Of a DNA stretch of 6,148 nt, positions 1 through 4,672 are shown piece after piece. Source of the DNA: Plastoroseomonas sp036499545 (GTDB lineage Bacteria; Pseudomonadota; Alphaproteobacteria; Acetobacterales; Acetobacteraceae); the NCBI GenBank assembly GCA_036499545.1, contig DASYDR010000156.1, positions 1 through 6,148 of the forward strand, written 5' to 3'. The position numbers and the translations under genes are program-made. Position 1 is the first letter of the stretch. Each line of letters starts with the position of its first letter. The notes beneath the pieces are model-generated. The model had not been told where the DNA came from. It searched no databases and worked only from the letters and a program-made list of their open reading frames with translations.

Positions 1-372
1 GCCGCGATCGGTCAGGATCAGCATCAGGATGGCGGCGTCCTGCACGCCGATCTGCAACCCGAAGCTGCCGCTGCCCATGGTGTAGAAGGCGGGCGAGGAC
101 CAGGATCCGGCGCCGTCGCGCGCCATCAGCACGCAATCGCCGCCTTCGCCGCCGAAGATGAAGCCGGCGCGGAACAGCCGCGGGCAGACCATCACCGCCC
201 GCGCGCGCCGCAGCAGGCTGAGCTGGTCGCCATTGCGTTCGATGCCAAGGATATCCTGCACCGCGAGCGTGGCGCGATCGACGATGCTCTGCTGTTCAGC
301 CTGCGCCATGGCGCGCGGCGCGCCCAGGAGCGTGAGGCCCAACAGCGCGCCCAGAAATGCGAGACGCCGCAT
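1..372 (-). CDS. SYLF-domain (Ysc84-like) lipid-binding secreted protein, 3' end outside window
   Basis: The first 124 codons of a minus-strand gene are present; the frame is open to the left edge. Residues 1-23 form a signal peptide: MRR, then a Leu/Ala/Gly-rich hydrophobic core, then a likely cleavage after AMA (AMA|QAEQ). The mature part has the hallmarks of the SYLF domain: a helical stretch, then MVCPRLFRAGFIFGGEGGDC (61-80), WSSPAFYTMGSGSFGLQIG (91-109) and the QDAAILMLILTDRG region (111-124). SYLF/Ysc84 proteins bind phosphoinositides and lipids in eukaryotes. Bacterial members are exported and of unclear role, probably associated with envelope lipids. The start at 372 is chosen because a GGGGGA ribosome-binding sequence lies about 8 bases upstream and the signal peptide then begins MRR. 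An in-frame ATG at 393 would add seven residues and is the alternative. The family assignment is secure; the biological role is not. Confidence 0.9.
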   Translation of the reverse strand, partial: MRRLAFLGALLGLTLLGAPRAMAQAEQQSIVDRATLAVQDILGIERNGDQLSLLRRARAVMVCPRLFRAGFIFGGEGGDCVLMARDGAGSWSSPAFYTMGSGSFGLQIGVQDAAILMLILTDRG

Positions 373-408
373 GAGCTTGTTCCCCCAACTCATTGTCCCC
401 GCGCCTCT

Positions 409-436
409 TTTAGTCTCCGGATAACGACAAGTCCAA
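409..436 (-). promoter_or_regulatory. possible promoter of the SYLF gene
   Basis: On the minus strand, TTGGAC (431-436) is separated by 16 bases from ACTAAA (409-414), about 30 bases upstream of the SYLF start. A second possible -35, TTGCCA, lies further upstream near 450. The match to consensus is only partial. The call rests mainly on position, because this is the only AT-richer stretch before the gene. Confidence 0.25.
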
Positions 437-465
437 GGTTTTGGGGTGGCAATATCGGGGCGCAC

Positions 466-855
466 GGGATTGGGAAAGGCCCAAATGCCCATGGGGATCA
501 TGTCGGCCATGGCTTCCGCTACCCGGACGGCTTCGTCGCCTGCACCCCGGGCGCCGGCTTCAGCACCATCGTCACCGATCCGGTCGTGATCTTCGAAGTG
601 CTGAGCCCAAGCACCGCCAGCATCGACCAGATCACGAAAAGCCAGGAATACGCGGCGATCGCTTCCGTCCGGCGCTATGTCATCCTGGCGCAGGACCGGA
701 TCGGCGCCACCGTCTTCGAGCGGGCCGGCGACGACTGGATCGGTCATGTCATCGCGAAGAAGGCGATGCTCAGCCTCCCGGAGATCGGGGTCGAGCTGCC
801 GCTCGCCGAACTCTATGACGGCGTGGTGTTCGAAGCCTTCTCCCCGGCACCCTGA
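466..855 (+). pseudogene. Uma2-family (DUF820) endonuclease, N-terminally truncated remnant
   Basis: The plus frame ending in TGA at 853-855 encodes the C-terminal two thirds of a Uma2-family protein, a group with a PD-(D/E)XK nuclease fold that is often present in many copies per genome. Recognisable blocks are FRYPDGFVACTPG (from about 514), TDPVVIFEVLSPSTAS (from 574), ITKSQEY (from 631), VRRYVILAQD and LPEIGVELPLAELYDG near the end. The putative metal-binding and catalytic residues remain: Asp of RYPD (526-528), Glu of FEVLSPS (595-597) and Lys of TKSQEY (637-639). Family members normally have about 60-70 residues before RYPD, containing the strand-helix start with a conserved Glu. Here homology fades at about 466 and runs straight into the promoter region of the divergent SYLF gene. 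No ATG lies in frame; a GTG at 586 would exclude the catalytic Asp. I read it as a 5'-deleted relic with no internal stop. The family call is strong; its inactivity is inferred. Confidence 0.75.
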
Positions 856-862
856 CGGCCGC

Positions 863-1510
863 TCAGCTGGCCACCGGCGCCGGCGTCCAGGGTTCCTCGT
901 TGACGCTGACGACCCGCCAGTCGGGGCCGTGCTTCTCGATCCGGGTCAGGCCCAGATTCTTGATCGAGAAGGTCAGCGCCTGGTCCGGCGCCAGGCCCAT
1001 CGCATGCGCCAGCATGGCGCGGATCGAGCCGCCATGGGCCACGATCACCACGTCCTGGCCGGCCAGCAGCGCCGCCCGCCGTTCCAGCGCCGGCGCCACC
1101 CGGGCCTGCATCTCGGTGAAGCTTTCGCCGCCCGGTGGCTTCTCCAGCCCCGCATGCGGCCAGAAGGGGTGCGCCGGGGCGGAGAGCAGGGGCGGCAGCC
1201 GGTCATGCGGCAGGCCCTGCCATTCGCCCAGGTGCTGCTCGGCAAAGGCGGGCTCGGCCTCCAGCGGCACTTCCGGGTAGCCGGCGGCGAAGATCGCGGC
1301 GGCGGTGGCGCGGGTGCGTGCCAGTTGCGAGGTGAACCAGCGCGCCGGCTGCGGCAGGCGCTGCGCCAGCCAGCGATAGAGCGCCGCCTCCTCCCGGAGC
1401 GCCAGGTCGCAGAGCGCGACATCCATGGCACCGTAGAGGAAGGCGCGGGAGGACGGTTCGACCAGCGCATGGCGGACGAGGAAGAATCGGGTGATGTTCA
1501 CGGGCTGCAT
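863..1510 (-). CDS. histidine phosphatase family protein (phosphoglycerate mutase-like)
   Basis: This 215-residue cytosolic protein belongs to the histidine phosphatase (RHG) superfamily. Its members move phosphate through a phospho-histidine intermediate on small phosphoesters or proteins. FFLVRHA (9-15) holds the nucleophile His14 with Arg13; the third motif residue is Ala where most members have Gly. SQLARTRATAAAI (61-73) supplies the second phosphate-binding Arg, Glu91 in AEQHLGEWQG is the likely proton donor, and IVAHGGSIRAM (156-166) carries the second catalytic His159. The length is normal for the small cobC/gpmB-like branch. The substrate cannot be read from sequence. It is the last gene of a minus-strand cluster, 22 bases after the permease stop, so cotranscription with the ABC transporter is likely. 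No good Shine-Dalgarno precedes the ATG at 1510. A GTG three codons later is possible but not better supported. Its stop lies 7 bases from the stop of the convergent Uma2 remnant. Confidence 0.92.
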   Translation of the reverse strand: MQPVNITRFFLVRHALVEPSSRAFLYGAMDVALCDLALREEAALYRWLAQRLPQPARWFTSQLARTRATAAAIFAAGYPEVPLEAEPAFAEQHLGEWQGLPHDRLPPLLSAPAHPFWPHAGLEKPPGGESFTEMQARVAPALERRAALLAGQDVVIVAHGGSIRAMLAHAMGLAPDQALTFSIKNLGLTRIEKHGPDWRVVSVNEEPWTPAPVAS

Positions 1511-1532
1511 GTAGCGGGAATGGCGCCCGGCA

Positions 1533-2468
1533 TCACTCCCCGATGTTCAGCAGGGCGCCGCGGATCCGCGCCCCCTCGAACTGCCGCATGAACACCCAGG
1601 CCGCGATCGCCAGCCACATCCCGTCCAGCAGGATGGCATAGGCAAGGTGATCCCAGGCCATGTGGCCGCTGACCAGCGCCGCCCGCATGCCTTCGAAGAC
1701 ATGCGCCGCCGGGATCATCAGCGAGACCGGCTGCAGCCAGGCCGGCAGCACCGAGACCGGGTAGAAGACCGCGGCGAAGGGCGTGATGCCGAACAGCACG
1801 CTCCAGGCGAGCGCTTCCGCCCCGGCGCCGTGGCGCAGGATCAGCGCGGTGACCAGCATGGCGACCGCCCAGCCCATCATGATCAGCGCCGCGAAGAACC
1901 CGACCACCGCCGGCCCCAGCTTGAAGATGCCGAAGCCGTAGAGCAGCCAGGCCAGCAGCATCGCCGGCGCCACGCCCACCACGGTGCGGATCACGCTCAT
2001 CGCCATCAGCGCCGCCACCAGCTCCCGCGGGCGCAAGGGCGAGACGAAGACATGACCGAGATTGCGCGACCAGATCTCCTCCAGGAAGGACAGCGCGAAG
2101 CCCATCTGGCCGCGCAGCGCGATCTCCCACAGCAGCACGGCGCCGAGCAGCGCGCCGGCGGCGACCGCGCCGGTGCCCATCTGCATGCCGCCGACATAGC
2201 TGGTGATGAAGCCCCAGACGACCATCTGCAGCGTCGGCCAGTACATCAGCTCCACCACGCGCGGCCAGGACCGGCGGTAGAGCGCGACATGGCGGTAGAT
2301 CAGCCCCCAGATGCGGCGCAGCGAGGCCCGCAGGGAACCCTGGCGCGGCCGATTCAGCTCTCCGCGGCCTTCGCCGCTCCGACCATCGGACGCGTCCCCG
2401 GTATCCCGACGCGGCCGATTCAGCTCTCCGCGGCCTTCGCCGCTCCGACCATCGGACGCGTCCATCAT
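1533..2468 (-). CDS. ABC-2 type transporter permease with a duplicated N-terminal insert
   Basis: This 311-residue integral membrane protein has about six hydrophobic segments, roughly at residues 72-93, 100-118, 152-180, 185-212, 218-243 and 276-295. That is the usual arrangement of ABC-2 permeases, which pair with a separate ATPase to export drugs, lipids or polysaccharides. Family-like stretches are VELMYWPTLQMVVWGFITSY near residue 72, SPLRPRELVAALM (143-155) and PVSVLPAWLQPVSLMIPAAH (237-256). The start ATG at 2468 overlaps the ATPase stop (ATGA), so the two are translationally coupled; ATG at 2465 is the alternative. Residues 3-20 and 25-42 are two identical copies of DASDGRSGEGRGELNRPR, encoded by a perfect 54-base direct repeat. 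Typical permeases of this type would begin near SLRASLRRIWGLIYRH (residue 45), so the 40-odd preceding residues are an added cytosolic tail. The substrate is unknown. Confidence 0.9.
   Translation of the reverse strand: MMDASDGRSGEGRGELNRPRRDTGDASDGRSGEGRGELNRPRQGSLRASLRRIWGLIYRHVALYRRSWPRVVELMYWPTLQMVVWGFITSYVGGMQMGTGAVAAGALLGAVLLWEIALRGQMGFALSFLEEIWSRNLGHVFVSPLRPRELVAALMAMSVIRTVVGVAPAMLLAWLLYGFGIFKLGPAVVGFFAALIMMGWAVAMLVTALILRHGAGAEALAWSVLFGITPFAAVFYPVSVLPAWLQPVSLMIPAAHVFEGMRAALVSGHMAWDHLAYAILLDGMWLAIAAWVFMRQFEGARIRGALLNIGE
2342..2397. repeat. palindromic repeat unit, copy 1 (distal copy in permease gene)
   Basis: Bases 2344-2397 are identical over 54 bases to 2410-2463. The ends form an imperfect inverted repeat: GGCGCGGCCGAT (2342-2353) against ATCGGACGCGTC (2385-2396), 10 of 12 paired. 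In between lies a short hairpin, GCGGC-CTTC-GCCGC. The copy encodes permease residues 25-42 on the minus strand. Confidence 0.9.
2408..2463. repeat. palindromic repeat unit, copy 2 (adjacent to permease start codon)
   Basis: This second copy of the 54-base unit (2410-2463) lies 12 bases from the first, giving a 66-base period. Its terminal arms GACGCGGCCGAT (2408-2419) and ATCGGACGCGTC (2451-2462) pair at 11 of 12 positions. The inner GCGGC-CTTC-GCCGC hairpin spans 2430-2443, and GGACGCGTCC (2454-2463) is itself a perfect palindrome. The unit abuts the permease start ATGATG and encodes residues 3-20. Five of the six frames through it are stop-free. Confidence 0.9.
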
Positions 2469-3238
2469 GCCACCTCCGCCGTCTCGGCGCGGGTGCCGCG
2501 CGCGATATCGAGGAAGACCTGTTCCAGATCCGCCCGCCCATAGCGGGCGACCAGCGCCTCCGGGCTGCCCTGGTCGACGATCTTCCCTTCCTTCAGCATC
2601 AGCACATGCGCGCAGAGCCGCTCGACCTCCGCCATGTTGTGCGAGGCCAGCAGGATCGAGCAGCCGCTCTCCGCCCGGTAGCGCTCCAGCCAGGTGCGGA
2701 CCCAGTCGCCGGTATCGGGATCGAGGCTCGCGGTCGGTTCGTCCAGCAGCAGCAGCGACGGCCGGTTGATGAGTGCCTTGGCCAGCGCGACGCGGGTCTT
2801 CTGCCCCGCCGAAAGCTGCCCTGCCGGCCGATCCAGCAGGTCTTCCAGCTGCAGGTCGCGCGCCAGCGCCGCGATCCGCGCCTCCGTATCCCGCACATCG
2901 TAGAGATGCGCGTAGATGCGGAGGTTCTCCGCCACCGAAAGCCGATGCGGCAGCGCGACATAGGGGGAGGAGAAGTTCATCCGCGCCAGCGCCGCGAAAC
3001 GGTCCTGCGCCATGTCGTGGCCGAGCGCCAGGATGCGCCCGCCGCTCGGTACCAGCAGGCCGAGCAGCATGGCGATGGTGGTGGTCTTGCCGGCGCCGTT
3101 GCCGCCGAGCAGCCCCCAGGTCGCGCCCTGCGGCAGAGTGAAGGACAACGCATCGACCGCCGGCTTCGGCGCGGCGGCGCCCTTCCGCGCCGGATAGATC
3201 TTGGTCAGATTCTCGATCAGCAGCGCGGGCGGGGTCAT
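2465..3238 (-). CDS. ABC transporter ATP-binding protein
   Basis: This 257-residue ATPase energises the permease encoded immediately downstream; the stop TGA overlaps the permease ATG. Motifs in order: Walker A GGNGAGKTT (45-53), signature LSAGQ (142-146), Walker B LLLLDEPTASLD (162-173) and switch His200 in ILLASHNMAE. The start of the Q-loop region reads RMNFSSPYVALPHRLSVAENL-like (87-106), with no Gln at the usual spot. From memory, NF-x-SPYV is common in one branch of ABC-2 exporters, so this may be a subfamily trait. The length is normal for a single nucleotide-binding domain. MTPPALLIENLTKIYP is the natural family N-terminus, so I start at 3238; an in-frame ATG at 3310 would add 24 residues unlike the family. 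No Shine-Dalgarno precedes 3238. Two possible -35 copies and a TATGCT box lie just upstream, hinting at a leaderless message. The exported substrate is unknown. Confidence 0.95.
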   Translation of the reverse strand: MTPPALLIENLTKIYPARKGAAAPKPAVDALSFTLPQGATWGLLGGNGAGKTTTIAMLLGLLVPSGGRILALGHDMAQDRFAALARMNFSSPYVALPHRLSVAENLRIYAHLYDVRDTEARIAALARDLQLEDLLDRPAGQLSAGQKTRVALAKALINRPSLLLLDEPTASLDPDTGDWVRTWLERYRAESGCSILLASHNMAEVERLCAHVLMLKEGKIVDQGSPEALVARYGRADLEQVFLDIARGTRAETAEVA

Positions 3239-3244
3239 CGGCCG

Positions 3245-3274
3245 AGCATATCGGCACGAACCGGCGGCCCGCAA
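3245..3274 (-). promoter_or_regulatory. possible promoter of the ABC transporter cluster
   Basis: On the minus strand, TTGCGG (3269-3274) lies 18 bases before TATGCT (3245-3250). The latter ends six bases before the ATPase ATG at 3238, so transcription would begin at or next to the start codon. The -35 matches consensus only in TTG. This is weak evidence, offered because the gene lacks a visible ribosome-binding site. Confidence 0.2.
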
Positions 3275-3310
3275 AGCCGCAAAGCCGTGACACGCCGGCG
3301 CATGGCGCAT
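3269..3310. repeat. two short tandem duplications upstream of the ABC ATPase
   Basis: CCGCAAAG is repeated twice head to tail (3269-3276 and 3277-3284), followed by a further CCG. GGCGCAT is repeated twice (3297-3303 and 3304-3310). Both lie in the 94-base gap between the degenerate GGDEF/EAL-like gene and the ATPase gene. The first duplicates the candidate -35 sequence TTGCGG of the minus strand. They look like slippage products; a function is not established. Confidence 0.5.
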
Positions 3311-3332
3311 CCGCCCCGATGCGATGGCCAGG

Positions 3333-4535
3333 CTACAGGCTGTCCAGCGCCCGCCGCCGGCGTTCGATGAGCCGGCCCGAGAACAGGCAGAACCCCATCT
3401 CCCAGCCCCAGGCGATGGCGGCCGGACGATCGACGCCGGTCAGCACCATCCGGGCCCGATCGCGCGGCAGCGCGACGCTGAGCGCGCGTGCCTCGGGCGA
3501 ACCGAGCGCCGGCAGCGCCGCGCCCCAGGCGAGGCAGAGCAGGTCGAACCCCGCTTCCAGCGGCCGCACCAGGGAAGGGGCCGTCGCCGCATCCACCTCC
3601 AGCGCCAGGGGATGGCCCTTGTCCCGCAGCCCGGCCCGCAGTGCTGCGAAGCCAGTCGGATCCGCCAGGACATCAGCCGCGCTGACCGCGACCGTCAGCC
3701 GCCCGCGGAGCGCCGCCGGCAGCATCGCGTCCAGGCGCTGGAATTCCGCGCCCTGCACCGCTTCCGGCGTCAGCGACAGCAGGCAGTCGCGCAAGGTCCG
3801 CAGCGCTTCAGGTCGGGCCAGGCCCGCCAGCAGCCGCCGATCCGCGGCGCAGCGCAGCCGCCGCCGCAGCTCGGGCCCGGCCGCCGGATCCCGGTCCGGC
3901 AGCACCGCGGCGCAGAGCGAGGCCATGTCGATGCGCCACTCCTCCCAGCACGGCTCCGGCGCGCCGCCGCCGGGCTCCAGCCGGCAGGCCCAGGCGCGGT
4001 GCAGCACCGGCTCGACATCCGCCATGGCCAGGACCCGTTCCGCCGCCGTCACCGCCGCCGCGTCGATCGGCGGCCCGCCGGCTGCCGCCGCGGGCCGCCG
4101 GTCGGTGGTCAGGCCGAGCGCCCGCTCGACCAGGGCCAGCACCGCCGCTGCCTCCTGCGGCAGGCGCAGATGCTGCAACAACCCGGCATAGCCGCCCTGG
4201 CTGTCCTCGTGCTGCCCGTCCAGCACCTCGTCCAGTATCGCCCGGGTCCGGGCCAGATGTCCTGCCGGTGCGGCTTCCACCGCCACCAGGTCGCCGTTCG
4301 GCAGGTCGAAGACCCGCACCCGGCTCGCCCGGCGCAGCGGGTCCCAGGCATCCTCCAGCAGGCGGCCATGATGGCCGAAACGCCGCGCGCCCGGCAGGCG
4401 GGACAGGCGGAGCATCAGCACCTCCCGCGCCGAGCCCAGGGCGACGGCGTCGCGCACCACGGCCGCCAGCTCCACCGCCGCGACGGCGGGGCGCGGCAGC
4501 ACCTGGTCGGCGCCCAGGGCGCGCGGAATGGGCAT
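3333..4535 (-). CDS. hypothetical protein, degenerate GGDEF-EAL-like
   Basis: This is a 400-residue soluble protein with no signal peptide or membrane segment. Residues about 38-106 resemble a GGDEF fold worn beyond recognition: a strand MLRLSRL, HHGRLLEDAWDPLRRA, then VRVFDLPNGDLVAV, with NGDL where GGDEF would sit. Residues about 200-392 resemble an EAL fold. RLTVAVSAADVLADPTGF (279-296), the strand PLALEVDA (309-316), the GFDLLCLAW stretch (329-337), RMVLTGVD (362-369) and the end AIAWGWEMGFCLFSGRLIE match the order of late EAL strands, including the GxxLFQGR-like close. No catalytic Glu-Ala-Leu or metal-binding acidic set is visible, so it would not make or cleave cyclic-di-GMP. It may be a sensor or scaffold. 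Start 4535 is preferred because GAGG lies about 10 bases upstream; ATGs at 4553, 4589 and 4685 are in frame but lack one. It is divergent from hldE and 94 bases upstream of the ABC ATPase. The fold assignment is inference. Confidence 0.7.
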   Translation of the reverse strand: MPIPRALGADQVLPRPAVAAVELAAVVRDAVALGSAREVLMLRLSRLPGARRFGHHGRLLEDAWDPLRRASRVRVFDLPNGDLVAVEAAPAGHLARTRAILDEVLDGQHEDSQGGYAGLLQHLRLPQEAAAVLALVERALGLTTDRRPAAAAGGPPIDAAAVTAAERVLAMADVEPVLHRAWACRLEPGGGAPEPCWEEWRIDMASLCAAVLPDRDPAAGPELRRRLRCAADRRLLAGLARPEALRTLRDCLLSLTPEAVQGAEFQRLDAMLPAALRGRLTVAVSAADVLADPTGFAALRAGLRDKGHPLALEVDAATAPSLVRPLEAGFDLLCLAWGAALPALGSPEARALSVALPRDRARMVLTGVDRPAAIAWGWEMGFCLFSGRLIERRRRALDSL

Positions 4536-4672
4536 CGGCACGGCGCCTCGCATTCTGCGGGGGATGGAAGAGGCCGGGCAGGGTTCCATGGTGATGCTGA
4601 AGGAAGCCTTATCCCACCAATCGGGAGGCCCCCGCCTTGCGCCGCCCGTGACGGTTGGGCTACGCGATCGGC
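4536..4672. other. divergent intergenic spacer between the GGDEF/EAL-like gene and hldE
   Basis: This 137-base spacer must hold the promoters of both divergent genes. For hldE, TTGCGC (4637-4642) followed after 18 bases by TACGCG (4661-4666) stands six bases before the ATG, the same geometry as upstream of the ABC ATPase, but the match is poor. On the minus strand GGATAAGG, near 4605-4612, could be part of a -10 box for the other gene. No operator-like palindrome or riboswitch is evident. Confidence 0.4.

Noticed and set aside
586..855. A complete small 89-residue gene starting at GTG 586
   Set aside because: Clear Uma2 homology, including the RYPD aspartate, continues upstream in the same frame, so this GTG is an internal Val codon.
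850..880. A possible bidirectional terminator between the convergent Uma2 remnant and the phosphatase gene
   Set aside because: Only a weak GGCC-type dyad is present and there is no T-run on either strand.
1533..3293. A single open minus-strand frame of 586 codons spanning both ABC genes
   Set aside because: The upstream half is the ATPase region read in the wrong frame. The ATPase and permease have separate starts and stops joined by an ATGA overlap, so this is not a fusion protein.
3239..3310. A 24-residue N-terminal extension of the ABC ATPase from ATG 3310
   Set aside because: The extra residues do not resemble any ABC ATPase N-terminus, and the family pattern begins at MTPPALLIENLTKIY.
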